64,000 bases of DNA from Acidimicrobiales bacterium (GTDB taxonomy: Bacteria; Actinomycetota; Acidimicrobiia; Acidimicrobiales; MedAcidi-G1): the NCBI GenBank assembly GCA_016845305.1, contig JAERSW010000045.1:1-64000 (forward strand), in the 5' to 3' direction. Shown one piece after another: positions 1 to 8,247 of this stretch. The notes beneath the pieces are model-generated. The model worked only from the letters and a program-made list of their open reading frames with translations, ran no database searches and was not told the origin of the DNA. Within the stretch, counting starts at the first letter, position 1. Each line of letters begins with the position of its first letter. Position numbers and translations under genes: made by a program.

Positions 1-48
1 GGGGTGGGCTGCGGTACCAAGGGATCGCCAATCCCCCGGGTCACGGGC

Positions 49-1605
49 TCAGGCGAAGCCGAGGACCTCGAGTGACCGGGCCACGGCGGGATCCGTGGCC
101 AGCTCCGCGTCCCGTTCGACCTGGGCGAGCATGGTGCGACGCCGCAGGAAGTCGTCGGGCTCCACGATCCACTCGTGGTCGGCCATGACCCGCACCTCGG
201 CCTCGGTCATCGGCACCAGGCCACCCATCGGCTCGCCGAGAGACCGGTCGTCGTCGACGAGGTCGAGCACCGGGAAGGCCCGCATGCCCTGCCGCCGCCA
301 CAGGTCCGCGGCCACCGTCGGATCGAGGACCAGCGCGTCGGCCCGGGCGTCGAAGCGGCGTCGGGCCGTCGGCCCCGGCTCGCCGTACCAGCGGCCCCGG
401 GCCCGGCCGGGTGTCAGGCCGCACGCCTCGGCCGCCTCGACGACCTCCTCGCCCACGTTCAGGCAGTCGGACAACTTGCCGCCCAGGACCGAGACCACGC
501 CGAGCGTCCCGTCGACCTCCACGGCGTGCTCGCGGGACAGCTCGGTCCAGTCGCGCCCGTCGGCGGAGTCGCCGGCCTCGACGACGAGGGCCCGCACGCC
601 GCAGCGTTCGGCGATCACGTCGTCGACGACCAACGGCTCGGCCAGGTCGAGGCGGGCGTTGATCTGGGCGAGCAGGAACGTCCGGTCGTCGTCGGTGACG
701 GCCACGGCGGGGTCGTCCACCGGCGTGTCGGTGGTGCCGACCACGGACCGCTCCCCCATGGGCAGCACGTAGAAGAGCCGCTCGTCGTCGTCGAAGAAGG
801 CCAGGATCCGACCCGAGTCGGTGATGCGGGGCACCACCAGGTGGATGCCCTTGGAGAACACCAGGCGGTGGTCGGTGGCCGACCCGAGCAGGTCGCCGAC
901 GACCGGCACGTGGGGCCCGCCGGCGTTGACCACCAGCGTGGCCCCGGCCGTCAACTCCCGGCCGGTGAGACGGTCGACGAGGTCGAGGCGCCAGCCGCCC
1001 ACGCCGTGCTCGGCACCGACCACCTCGACCCGGTTGGCGATGGTGGCGCCGTGGCGGGTCGAGGCGATGGCCATCTCGGAGACGAAGCGGGCGTCGTTGT
1101 CGACCAGCAGGTAGTCGGAGTACTCGATGCCGCCCCGGACCCCGGAGGTGTCGACGGCCGGCTCGAGACGCCCGATGGTGGGCGCCGAGCGGTGCCGGGG
1201 CGGCTGGGTGGCCAGGCGGCCGAGGCCCCAGTAGGCCACGGCGCCGAGGGCGGCGAACCAGGGCGGGAACGGCGCCCCGTGGTCGAGGGCGGCCAGGAAG
1301 CGGGCCTCGGCGAGGCGGGTCGGGTACGCCCGGGCGAGGCGGTTGCGGGAGTCGCAGAGGCCGGCCACGAGCCGCAGGTCGCGGCTCTCGAGGTACTTGA
1401 AGCCGCCCCACACCATGCACGACGACTCCTGGCTGGTGCCCGACGCGAAGTCGTGGCGTTCCACGAGGGCCACCGACAGGCCGTGGGCCGACAGGGCGAG
1501 GGCCGACACGGCGCCGTTGATGCCGCCGCCGATGACGAGGGCGTCGAAGGAACCGCCGTCGAGGGCGTCGAGTGCCTGTTCGCGTCGTTCCGGGGACCTG
1601 GCCAC
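49..1605 (-). CDS. glpD: FAD-dependent glycerol-3-phosphate dehydrogenase
   Basis: Oxidises sn-glycerol 3-phosphate to dihydroxyacetone phosphate and passes electrons to the quinone pool at the membrane. The N-terminus carries a dinucleotide-binding motif VIGGGINGA, followed by an ERHDFASGTS segment typical of GlpD FAD binding, and the C-terminal third matches the GlpD helical domain. About 518 aa, usual for the family. The frame stays open far upstream, but that part overlaps the neighbouring gene and its repeats, so I place the start at the GTG at 1605, about 17 codons before the FAD motif; a GTG at 1641 is the alternative. It lies about 100 bp downstream of the propeller gene on the same strand. 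Its partner glycerol kinase is 26 kb away. Function is confident, start less so. Confidence 0.88.
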   Translation of the reverse strand: MARSPERREQALDALDGGSFDALVIGGGINGAVSALALSAHGLSVALVERHDFASGTSQESSCMVWGGFKYLESRDLRLVAGLCDSRNRLARAYPTRLAEARFLAALDHGAPFPPWFAALGAVAYWGLGRLATQPPRHRSAPTIGRLEPAVDTSGVRGGIEYSDYLLVDNDARFVSEMAIASTRHGATIANRVEVVGAEHGVGGWRLDLVDRLTGRELTAGATLVVNAGGPHVPVVGDLLGSATDHRLVFSKGIHLVVPRITDSGRILAFFDDDERLFYVLPMGERSVVGTTDTPVDDPAVAVTDDDRTFLLAQINARLDLAEPLVVDDVIAERCGVRALVVEAGDSADGRDWTELSREHAVEVDGTLGVVSVLGGKLSDCLNVGEEVVEAAEACGLTPGRARGRWYGEPGPTARRRFDARADALVLDPTVAADLWRRQGMRAFPVLDLVDDDRSLGEPMGGLVPMTEAEVRVMADHEWIVEPDDFLRRRTMLAQVERDAELATDPAVARSLEVLGFA

Positions 1606-1673
1606 GGGCCCCGTTGTAGCCGCTCGGGAGCCCGCGGGCACGCTCCCCCGCCGGGTGCGGCCCGGGGGCCTCC

Positions 1674-1727
1674 GGGTGCCCGTAGGGCTCAGGGTGCCCG
1701 CAGGACTCAGGGCGTCCGCAGGATGCG
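1674..1727. repeat. 18-bp tandem repeat across a stop codon
   Basis: Three consecutive 18-bp units lie at 1674-1691, 1692-1709 and 1710-1727. The first two differ at two positions (gggtgcccgtagggctca, gggtgcccgcaggactca); the third is more diverged. The TCA at 1707-1709 is the stop codon (TGA on the minus strand) of the propeller gene, so the repeat duplicates the end of that gene, stop included, into the gap before glpD. It looks like a slippage duplication; no function is evident. Confidence 0.7.
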
Positions 1728-3290
1728 GGTCTTGCCGAAGACGTTGCCGAACAGGATCCGACCGTCGCCGTCGAGGTGCACGCCACCGCCGAGGGTGTTG
1801 AACCGGCTGTCGCCGACCACCCAGTGGCCCCGGGGCCGACCGGTCGTCCAGTCCACGGCCTCGATGGTCCACCGACCGTCCCGCGTGCCGCACGTGTAGA
1901 CGGTGTCGGCCCCGAGACTGACGTACGGCACCGAGTTGGGCGAGGCCACGTCGGCCACCCAGGCCTCCCGCAGCTGGCGGGCCGAGGTGTCCCACTCGTA
2001 CTTGTGCATGCCGGACGGGCGGAAGCGGTCGTGGTGGCCGAGGAAGAAGCACAGCAGTCGGGCGCCGCGCTGCGGCAACCAGTCGGGACGCGTGCCGGGC
2101 TCGTTGTCGACCGTCATCGCCCCCCAGCCGGCCACGGTGATCGACTGCTCGGTCTGGATGGCGTCGCGGTCGGGGTCGCCCATGTGCGCCGGTCCGAGGC
2201 CGGCGATGCGCCGCGACGGGGCGTCGGGCAGGCCCTTCCAGTCGTCGGGGATGGCGTCGCGCCAGAACAGCGTGATGTTGACCACGTCGTCGCCGTCGCC
2301 GATCACCACGAACCGGTCATCGTCGGGGTCGTCGCCCATCAGCGACGGGGTGGTGCCCGAGCCACGGCCGGTGCCGTTGCGGTAGCGGGCGCTCCACGCC
2401 CCGTCGGCCTCGTCGAACGAGAAGCGCTCGCCGGTCCACACGACCCGGTGGGTGGTGTCGACGGTGCTGACGTACACGCCGCCCTCGTCGTCGCAGCACA
2501 GGCTGGTGCGCACCCAGCCGTAGCCGGTGTTGCCCCGCTCGGCCTCCATGCGGGCGCAGTGCTCGGCGGCCACGTCACGGTCGGCCTCCACGGCGCCGGG
2601 CAGGCGGACGGCGACGTGGTCGGAGAAGTCGCGGGCCAGGCTGACCAGCCAGCCGTGGTCCGTCGACAGGACGAGGCGGCCGTCGGGGGTCATGTTGACG
2701 CCCACGAAGAAGCCGTCGACGCCGTCGGGCTTGTCCCAGCGGGCCTTCTCGACGAGCGGCGAGCGGCGGTCGGTCGGGTCCTCCTCGGCGTAGGCCACCG
2801 CGCCGGCCTTGCGGCCCAGGAACAGGGTGTGCTCGTGGTCGAGGAGGGCGTAGACGCCGTCGAGGCCGGTCATGAAGCGTGAGGCCAGGCCGGCGGCGTG
2901 CAGCACGGGTGCGTCGTCGTCGCCGTGGATGCCCTCGTCGAGGCCGGCCACGCCCGCCTCCCAGTCGGCCTGCGAGCTGGGTGGCTCGTCGGGCCGCTCG
3001 TGCGACAGGTCGAAGGTGGCGAGGACCTCGAGGGTGTCGTGGTCCAGCTTGGCGATGCACTCGCGGCCGTTGCTCCAGATGGTGCGACCGCCGTCCGGAT
3101 ACGGCCCGGAGATGAGGCCCCCGAAGTGGCCGGGTCCGAGCCACGTGTACTGGCGGTCGGCCTCGCCGAGGACCTCGGCCCCGTCGGGGACCGCGCCGGC
3201 GATGGCGGTGCTGTCGCGTTGGTCGCAGCGGCCGTGGGCGATCGGGTTCTCGCTGTCGGCCAGGAACGGGTTGTGCCAGCCGCCGGTCAC
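1707..3290 (-). CDS. Beta-propeller-like protein of unknown function
   Basis: 527 aa. I do not recognise a named family. The sequence is rich in short Trp/Asp/Gly-containing repeats of the type seen in PQQ/SMP-30-like beta-propellers (for example segments ending in RLVLSTDHGW and GGVYVSTVD), and no signal peptide or membrane segment is visible, so a cytosolic propeller that binds or converts a small molecule is the best structural guess. The start is fixed by a 4-bp GTGA overlap with the stop of the upstream TauD-type oxygenase, which means translational coupling. It is the third gene of a marR-tauD-propeller operon, so it probably acts on the same substrate as the oxygenase. The end of the gene is duplicated by an 18-bp tandem repeat. 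Confidence 0.72.
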   Translation of the reverse strand: MTGGWHNPFLADSENPIAHGRCDQRDSTAIAGAVPDGAEVLGEADRQYTWLGPGHFGGLISGPYPDGGRTIWSNGRECIAKLDHDTLEVLATFDLSHERPDEPPSSQADWEAGVAGLDEGIHGDDDAPVLHAAGLASRFMTGLDGVYALLDHEHTLFLGRKAGAVAYAEEDPTDRRSPLVEKARWDKPDGVDGFFVGVNMTPDGRLVLSTDHGWLVSLARDFSDHVAVRLPGAVEADRDVAAEHCARMEAERGNTGYGWVRTSLCCDDEGGVYVSTVDTTHRVVWTGERFSFDEADGAWSARYRNGTGRGSGTTPSLMGDDPDDDRFVVIGDGDDVVNITLFWRDAIPDDWKGLPDAPSRRIAGLGPAHMGDPDRDAIQTEQSITVAGWGAMTVDNEPGTRPDWLPQRGARLLCFFLGHHDRFRPSGMHKYEWDTSARQLREAWVADVASPNSVPYVSLGADTVYTCGTRDGRWTIEAVDWTTGRPRGHWVVGDSRFNTLGGGVHLDGDGRILFGNVFGKTRILRTP

Positions 3291-4147
3291 GCCCAGGGAC
3301 CCTCGCCCGCGGCGTTGCTCCCGGGGGCGTCGTCGCCCAGCCGGTAGGCCTCCATGGGGCCGCCGGCCACGTGCACCCGCTCGACCACCCGCTGCCCCTC
3401 GAAGTCGAACAGGGCGTAGTGCTGGGTGCTGCGGTTGTCCCAGATGACGACGTCGCCCTCGGTCCAGCGGTGCCGGTAGGTGAAGTCGGGCCGGGAGGCG
3501 TGCCGGATGAGGAACGGGAGGATGGCGCTGCTCTCGTCGGGCGGGAGGTTCATGATCCCCCGGCTGAAGATGTCGTTCACGAACAGGATCGGCCGACCGG
3601 TGTCGGGGTGGGCCACGACCACCGGGTGGACGGCCTTGGCGTCGGGGCCCTGGTCGTGGAGGCACTTCCGCCCGTCGACGAGTGCCTTCATGCCGCCGGA
3701 CAGCTCCTCGTAGGCGGCGCAGCAGTTGGTCCACGTGGTGTCGCCGCCAGCGTCGGGGCCGGTGCGCATGACGAGCACCGCGGCGCTGGGGATCACGTCG
3801 CGGAACGTGCCGTCGGTGTGCCAGCGGTCGGCCTTGTAGCCGACGGCCGAGTCGAACCGGCAGATCATCGGGTGGTCGGGGTGCTTGGGGAGGTGGTCCT
3901 CGGGGACGATGGGCTCCCCCAGGGCCGCCGCCAGGACCACGTGCTGCTCCGGCGTCGGGGCCAGGCCCCGGAGGACGACGACGTGGTGGTGGAGCATGGC
4001 CCGGTGCAACTCGGCCCGGGCGGTGTCGTCGTGGAGCAGCAGGTCGAGGTCGGGGTCGACGACCTCGATGCCGATACGTCCCGAGACGGGGCGCAACTGC
4101 AACTTCTGGCCTGTCGCGGCGGTGGTGGCGGTGCTCGTGGTGCTCAT
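3287..4147 (-). CDS. TauD/TfdA-family Fe(II)/2OG dioxygenase
   Basis: 286 aa, about the usual TauD length. The iron-binding facial triad is visible as His110-x-Asp112 (WHTDGTF) and the distal His243 (TQHYALFD), with Arg253/Arg257 placed to bind 2-oxoglutarate. The family hydroxylates taurine, alkyl sulfates, phenoxy acids, carnitine precursors and others; the substrate here cannot be read from sequence. An ATG at 4147 that overlaps the marR stop by ATGA decides the start over the longer reading at 4198. It is translationally coupled to the regulator before it and to the propeller protein after it, so it is likely derepressed by its own substrate or a related ligand. Confidence 0.88.
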   Translation of the reverse strand: MSTTSTATTAATGQKLQLRPVSGRIGIEVVDPDLDLLLHDDTARAELHRAMLHHHVVVLRGLAPTPEQHVVLAAALGEPIVPEDHLPKHPDHPMICRFDSAVGYKADRWHTDGTFRDVIPSAAVLVMRTGPDAGGDTTWTNCCAAYEELSGGMKALVDGRKCLHDQGPDAKAVHPVVVAHPDTGRPILFVNDIFSRGIMNLPPDESSAILPFLIRHASRPDFTYRHRWTEGDVVIWDNRSTQHYALFDFEGQRVVERVHVAGGPMEAYRLGDDAPGSNAAGEGPWA

Positions 4148-4638
4148 GGGCTGAGGGCTCCCTCGGGGACGCGGGTCGGGTCGGGTTCGTGGGTCCACCA
4201 GGCGCTGGACGAGGCGCCGGTGAGGCGCTCGAAGCCGCGGACCAGGTCGCGCACGGCGGCCAGGGCGGCGTCGTCGTCGAGGTCGGTGAAGACGAGGCGG
4301 TAGCGGTCGACGAGGTCGGCGAAGACGGCATCGTGGGCGGTCCGGCCGGCGTCGGTGAGGGCCACCAGGCGGCCCCGGCCGTCGGCGGGATCGGGGTGGC
4401 GTTCGACCCAGCCCCGGGCCTCGAGGCGCTTGAGGGTGGCGGTCAGGCCGCCGGACGTCTGGACGATGCGCTCGGCGATGAACGACGGGCTGACGACGGC
4501 CTCCGGCGAGTTGGCCAGCATCAGGAGGACGGACGCCTCGGCCGAGGTGGTGTCGTGGCGGCGGTGGTGCTCGGCCAGGAACTGCTCGTTCAGGCGCCCG
4601 AGGCGGGTGAGGAGGAGCCCGAGGGTCGCCGCGTCCAT
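4144..4638 (-). CDS. MarR-family transcriptional regulator
   Basis: 164 aa with the MarR winged helix-turn-helix: helix-turn-helix around TSGGLTATLKRLEARGWVER and the wing DPADGRGRLVALT, flanked by dimerisation helices. MarR proteins are dimeric repressors released by small aromatic or lipophilic ligands. It is the first gene of a tightly coupled operon with a TauD oxygenase and a propeller protein, which it presumably controls. The promoter and a perfect 7-bp inverted repeat sit immediately upstream (4645-4676), so autoregulation is likely. The ATG lies 6 nt after the -10 box, which suggests a leaderless mRNA. Confidence 0.92.
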   Translation of the reverse strand: MDAATLGLLLTRLGRLNEQFLAEHHRRHDTTSAEASVLLMLANSPEAVVSPSFIAERIVQTSGGLTATLKRLEARGWVERHPDPADGRGRLVALTDAGRTAHDAVFADLVDRYRLVFTDLDDDAALAAVRDLVRGFERLTGASSSAWWTHEPDPTRVPEGALSP

Positions 4639-4644
4639 GCGGGG

Positions 4645-4676
4645 AGCCTAGGCCACCAGTACCTTGCTGGCAAGGT
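4645..4676 (-). promoter_or_regulatory. Leaderless marR promoter with overlapping operator
   Basis: Reading on the minus strand: -35 TTGCCA (4673-4668), a 17-bp spacer, -10 TAGGCT (4650-4645), then 6 nt to the marR ATG at 4638. A perfect inverted repeat ACCTTGC-TG-GCAAGGT (4661-4676) covers the -35 box and spacer, as expected for a MarR operator. The spacing puts the transcription start at or next to the start codon. Confidence 0.7.
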
Positions 4677-4694
4677 TTCTAGAGTGGCGGTCGG

Positions 4695-5768
4695 CTACCC
4701 GAGTTCGGTGTAGCCGAGCGGACCCGGCGTGTAGAGCGTCTTCGGGTCGAACCGCTCAGGGCCCCGACCGTCGCCGATGCGGGCCACCAGGTCCGGCGTG
4801 GCGAGGAAGTGCCGACCGAACGACACGGCGTCGCAGCCACCGGCGTCGATGGCCGCGTCGGCCTCGGCGGCGTCGAACGAGTCGTTGGCGATGAGCGCCC
4901 CGTCGTGCAGCTCCCGGGCCATGGCCAGGTTGTCGAGCACGACGCCGGGGTCGCGCTCGTGACGCCGGATCACGTGCAGATAGGCCAGACCGAGGGGCCG
5001 GATGGCCGACAGGAAGGCCCGGAAGGTCGCCTCCACGTCGTCGGCGGGGTCGTCCTCGAGCCCGTTGAACGGGTTGCCCGGGCAGATCCGCAGGCCGACC
5101 CGGCCGGCGCCCACCTCGTCGACGAGGGCCTCGAGCACCTCGACCGGGAAGCGGATCCGGGCCTGGAGCGACCCGCCGTAGCGGTCGGTGCGACGGTTGG
5201 CGGTGCTGCTCAGGAACTGGGCGGGCAGGTAGCCGCTGGTCCCGTGCAGCTCGACCCCGTCGAACCCGGCGTCCATGGCCAACGCCGCGAACCGGCGGTA
5301 CTCCCCCACCACGGCCGCCACCTCGTCGGTGGTCAACTCCCGGGGCTCGTCGAAGGGCTGCATTCCCTCGTCGTCGGTGTACATGGCGCCGGCGGCACGG
5401 ACCGCCGACGGGGCCACCGTCTCTGTCCCCGGGGCCTTGTTGGCCGCGTGGGCGATCCGCCCCACGTGCATGGCCTGGGCCACGATCCGGCCGCCCCCGG
5501 CGTGCACGGCGTCGGTCACGGCCCGCCATCCCGGCACCCGCTCCGGTCCGTCGAGGACCGGCGTGCGGCAGTAGCCCTTGCCGACCTCGCTGGGGGCGAT
5601 CCCCTCGGTCACGATCAGCCCCGCGGTGGCCCGGGCGCCGTAGTGCTCGGCCATGAGCGCCGTGGCATCGCCGTCGACGGTGGCCCGCGACCGGGTCATG
5701 GGGGCCATGACCACCCGGTTGGCGAGGTCGAGGTCGCCGAAGCGGGCGGGATCGAGCAGGCGGGGCAT
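4695..5768 (-). CDS. Old Yellow Enzyme family ene-reductase (NemA-like)
   Basis: 357 aa FMN-dependent TIM-barrel reductase of alpha,beta-unsaturated carbonyls, maleimides or nitro compounds, using NAD(P)H. The N-terminal NRVVMAPMTRSRA block, the AQAMHVGRIAH block and the NRRTDRYGGS block are those of the NemA/OYE class. The substrate-binding pair normally reads His-x-x-His/Asn; here it is His175-x-x-Ser178 followed by Tyr180 (ELHGTSGYL), an unusual replacement of the second hydrogen-bond donor. A -10 box TAGATT lies at 5775-5780, 6 nt before the ATG, so the mRNA is probably leaderless. It stands alone between the marR operon and a divergent hydrolase. Confidence 0.9.
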   Translation of the reverse strand: MPRLLDPARFGDLDLANRVVMAPMTRSRATVDGDATALMAEHYGARATAGLIVTEGIAPSEVGKGYCRTPVLDGPERVPGWRAVTDAVHAGGGRIVAQAMHVGRIAHAANKAPGTETVAPSAVRAAGAMYTDDEGMQPFDEPRELTTDEVAAVVGEYRRFAALAMDAGFDGVELHGTSGYLPAQFLSSTANRRTDRYGGSLQARIRFPVEVLEALVDEVGAGRVGLRICPGNPFNGLEDDPADDVEATFRAFLSAIRPLGLAYLHVIRRHERDPGVVLDNLAMARELHDGALIANDSFDAAEADAAIDAGGCDAVSFGRHFLATPDLVARIGDGRGPERFDPKTLYTPGPLGYTELG

Positions 5769-5774
5769 CCGTCG

Positions 5775-5780
5775 AATCTA
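5775..5780 (-). promoter_or_regulatory. -10 box for OYE gene (leaderless)
   Basis: On the minus strand TAGATT is followed by 6 nt and then the ATG at 5768. This is the spacing expected for a leaderless actinobacterial transcript. No convincing -35 is visible. Confidence 0.5.
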
Positions 5781-5852
5781 GGGGGACGGCCTCCAGAGGC
5801 CCACGGGCTACCTTCGAGCGACCACGGAACGACCCAGCGGGAGACGAACGCG

Positions 5853-6650
5853 ATGCCCTTCGCAGCGGTGAACGGCCAGACCATCCACTACCAGGACTCC
5901 GATCCGGAGGCCGGCGCCGAGGTCCCGACGATCATCCTCAGCCACGGCTTCGCCATGGGCCATGAGATGTGGGAGCACCAGGTCGGACCGCTGTCCGACG
6001 CCGGCTGGCGGGTGGTCGCCCACGACGAACGGGGCTTCGGCCAGACCACCTACACCGCCACGTTCGACTACTGGGACCTGGCCGCCGACGTGCTGGGCCT
6101 CATGGACCACCTGGGCCTGGAGCGGGCCGTCCTCGGCGGCATGTCCCAGGGCGGCTTCCTGTCGCTGCGGGCCGCCCTCACCGCCCCCGAGCGGGTCCGG
6201 GCACTGGTGCTCGTCGACAGTGAGTCGGGCGTCTTCTCCGAGGAGGGCCGGGCGGGCTTCCAGGCCCTGTTCGACGCGGCGCTGGCCCTCGGCATGAGCG
6301 GCGAGATGGGCGATGCCCTGCAGATGGCCCTGTTCGGACCCGACTACGACGCCAGCCTGTGGCGGGCCCGCTGGACCGCCCGACCGCTGGCCCAGTGGAT
6401 GGACGCCAAGGAGTGCCTGTTCGAGCGGGACGACATCACCGACCGGATCGGCGAGATCACCTGCCCGGCCATCACCTTCCACGGCGACGTCGACCTGGCC
6501 ATCGACATCTCGCTCGGCCGCGCCCTGGCCGACGGGCTGGGCGGTCCGTCGGAGTTCGTGGAGGTGCCCGGTGCCGGACACTCCGCCAACCTCGAGAAGC
6601 CCGAGCTGGTCAACCCGCCGCTGCTCGCCTTCCTCGCCGGCCTGGACTGA
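5853..6650 (+). CDS. Alpha/beta hydrolase
   Basis: 265 aa. Typical alpha/beta-hydrolase core: oxyanion segment ILSHGFAMG, nucleophile elbow GMSQGG with Ser98, an acid in HGDVDLAID and the catalytic His in GAGHSANLE. A serine nucleophile makes it an esterase, lactonase or C-C hydrolase rather than a dehalogenase. The ATG at 5853 is preceded by a GGGAG-type ribosome site at 5839-5843; a -10-like TACCTT lies at 5809-5814. It is divergent from the OYE gene and convergent with the YciI gene. Substrate unknown. Confidence 0.88.
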   Translation: MPFAAVNGQTIHYQDSDPEAGAEVPTIILSHGFAMGHEMWEHQVGPLSDAGWRVVAHDERGFGQTTYTATFDYWDLAADVLGLMDHLGLERAVLGGMSQGGFLSLRAALTAPERVRALVLVDSESGVFSEEGRAGFQALFDAALALGMSGEMGDALQMALFGPDYDASLWRARWTARPLAQWMDAKECLFERDDITDRIGEITCPAITFHGDVDLAIDISLGRALADGLGGPSEFVEVPGAGHSANLEKPELVNPPLLAFLAGLD

Positions 6651-6671
6651 ATCCCGGTCGGGACCCGGGGT
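6651..6671. terminator. Candidate bidirectional hairpin terminator
   Basis: The 20-bp gap between the convergent hydrolase and YciI genes folds as CCCGG (6653-6657), a 7-nt loop, CCGGG (6665-6669), extended by a U-G and an A-T pair. There is no U tract, as is common in high-G+C actinobacteria. Confidence 0.4.
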
Positions 6672-6943
6672 CAGACCCCCAACGTGGGCCGCATGGCCGT
6701 GATCGTGACCCGGTCGAACAGGCCGACCTGCGTATAGGGGTCGCCGGCGGCGAACGCCTCGGCGGCGGCACGGTCCTCCACGTCGACCACCAGCAGCGAA
6801 CCGCACATCTCGCCGTCGTCGTCCAGCATCGGCCCGCCGAAGGCCACGTCGAAGCCCGAGGCGTACTCGAGGTGGTCCGGCCGGGTCCGGGCCCGCAGGT
6901 CACCGGCGTCGGAACGGTCGAAGGCGTGGATGACGAAGTGCAT
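6671..6943 (-). CDS. YciI-family protein
   Basis: 90 aa. The fold signature is YciI/YCII-like: MHFVIHAFDRSDA at the N-terminus, a central GGPMLDDDGEMCGSLLVVD strand pair, and the AAAEAFAAGDPYTQVGLFD segment carrying the conserved Asp-Pro. These small ferredoxin-fold proteins are often dehydratase- or hydrolase-like accessory enzymes. The ATG at 6943 is preferred over longer readings that run into the neighbouring gene. It lies about 40 bp downstream of the FAD monooxygenase on the same strand and probably belongs to that operon. Exact role unknown. Confidence 0.85.
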   Translation of the reverse strand: MHFVIHAFDRSDAGDLRARTRPDHLEYASGFDVAFGGPMLDDDGEMCGSLLVVDVEDRAAAEAFAAGDPYTQVGLFDRVTITAMRPTLGV

Positions 6944-6984
6944 GGGCGGTTCCTCTCCGCATCGGTGGCCCGGTGTCAGCCGGG

Positions 6985-8247
6985 TCAGTCGGCCAGCGCT
7001 CGCAGGGTGGCCAGATCGAATCCTGCCAGTTCCTTGTAGGCGTTCGCCTCCCGGGCCAGGTCGTCGGCGGGCACGCACACGTGGCGGTCCCCCGTCGCCG
7101 GGCCGCAGCCACCGTCGCACCGGTCGGCCACCCACTGCATGACCCGCTCCGGCCCGGCCTGCCGGTTGGCGAGCACCAGGCGGCTGGTCGGGTCACGCCG
7201 CCCGTCCTCGTAGGCAGCCAGGGCGGCGACGGGGTCCGGGTGCGCGGTGAGCGCCGTGGCCAGCGCCTCGCCGTCGAGGATGGCCTGGCTGGCCCCGTTG
7301 CTGCCGTTTGGCCGCATCGGGTGGGCGGCGTCGCCCAGCAGCGTGACCCGCCCATGGCTCCACCGCTCGAGGGGGTGGCGGTCGACCATCGGGAACTCGT
7401 AGGCCACGTCGGTCGCCGCGATCACCTCGCCGACGTGGATCCACCCGAAGTCCCAGGCGTCGAACCACGGGGCGATCCCGGCCGGGTCGACCGGGGCGTT
7501 CCAGTCGGCGTCGGCCACGTCGACCTCCATGGGTCGCTCGGCCACCCAGTTGACGAGGACCGTGCCGCCCGGTTGCTTCGGCCCGCGGATCGGGTAGACG
7601 ACGGCCTTCTGCCGGTCGTGGCCGGCCATGAACATGGTGCGCCCGTCCAGGTAGGGCGGCAGCTCGACGGCGCCGCGCCACAGCACCAGGCCGGCGTGGT
7701 GGAGTGGGTCGTCGTCACCCACGAGGTGACGCCGCACCGCCGAGTGCAGGCCGTCGCAGCCGACCAGCACGGCGCCCCGCTCCACGCCCACCTCGGCGCC
7801 GGCACGGTCCACGAACCGGGCCGTCACCCCGTCGTCGTCCGGGTCGAGCGAGGCGAGGCGGTGCCCGGTCCGGACCCGCTCGGGACCGAGGGTCGACCGG
7901 ACGGCGTCGAACAGCACCATCTGGAGGCGTCCCCGATGGATCGACACCTGCGGCCACGGGTTCCCGGCGGCGACGCCCCGCGGCTCCGACCAGATCAGGA
8001 CGCCATCGTCGGAGCAGAACCGCAGCTCGGCGGTCTCGACGCCCTCGGCGGCCAACGTGCCGGCCAGGCCCAGGTCGTCGAGGACCCGCACCGAGTGCGG
8101 CAGCAGGTTGATGCCCACGCCCAGCTCCCGCGGCTCGGCGACGGCCTCGAACACCGTGACGTCGTGGCCGTCGCGGTGCAGGCACAGGGCCGCCACCAGC
8201 CCGCCGATGCCGCCACCGGCCACCAGGACCGGACCGTGCGCGGTCAT
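6985..8247 (-). CDS. FAD-dependent aromatic-ring monooxygenase (salicylate/3-hydroxybenzoate hydroxylase class)
   Basis: 420 aa class A flavoprotein monooxygenase. Visible motifs are the N-terminal VAGGGIGGL dinucleotide fold, the VGCDGLHSAVR (DG-type) motif in the middle, and GRVTLLGDAAHPMRPNGSNG (the GD motif that binds FAD ribityl). The family uses NAD(P)H and O2 to hydroxylate aromatic acids or similar rings. The ATG overlaps the stop of the upstream MFS transporter by ATGA, so import and first oxidation are translationally coupled. The substrate is likely an aromatic acid brought in by that transporter (inference). Confidence 0.9.
   Translation of the reverse strand: MTAHGPVLVAGGGIGGLVAALCLHRDGHDVTVFEAVAEPRELGVGINLLPHSVRVLDDLGLAGTLAAEGVETAELRFCSDDGVLIWSEPRGVAAGNPWPQVSIHRGRLQMVLFDAVRSTLGPERVRTGHRLASLDPDDDGVTARFVDRAGAEVGVERGAVLVGCDGLHSAVRRHLVGDDDPLHHAGLVLWRGAVELPPYLDGRTMFMAGHDRQKAVVYPIRGPKQPGGTVLVNWVAERPMEVDVADADWNAPVDPAGIAPWFDAWDFGWIHVGEVIAATDVAYEFPMVDRHPLERWSHGRVTLLGDAAHPMRPNGSNGASQAILDGEALATALTAHPDPVAALAAYEDGRRDPTSRLVLANRQAGPERVMQWVADRCDGGCGPATGDRHVCVPADDLAREANAYKELAGFDLATLRALAD

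Noticed and set aside
175-1899. 574-aa plus-strand open frame opposite glpD
   Set aside because: Antisense shadow; no motifs, and glpD on the other strand is convincing.
1707-4331. Apparent 874-aa fusion running from the propeller gene through the TauD region
   Set aside because: The upstream half is an out-of-frame reading of the TauD gene; the GTGA junction at 3290 gives the real start.
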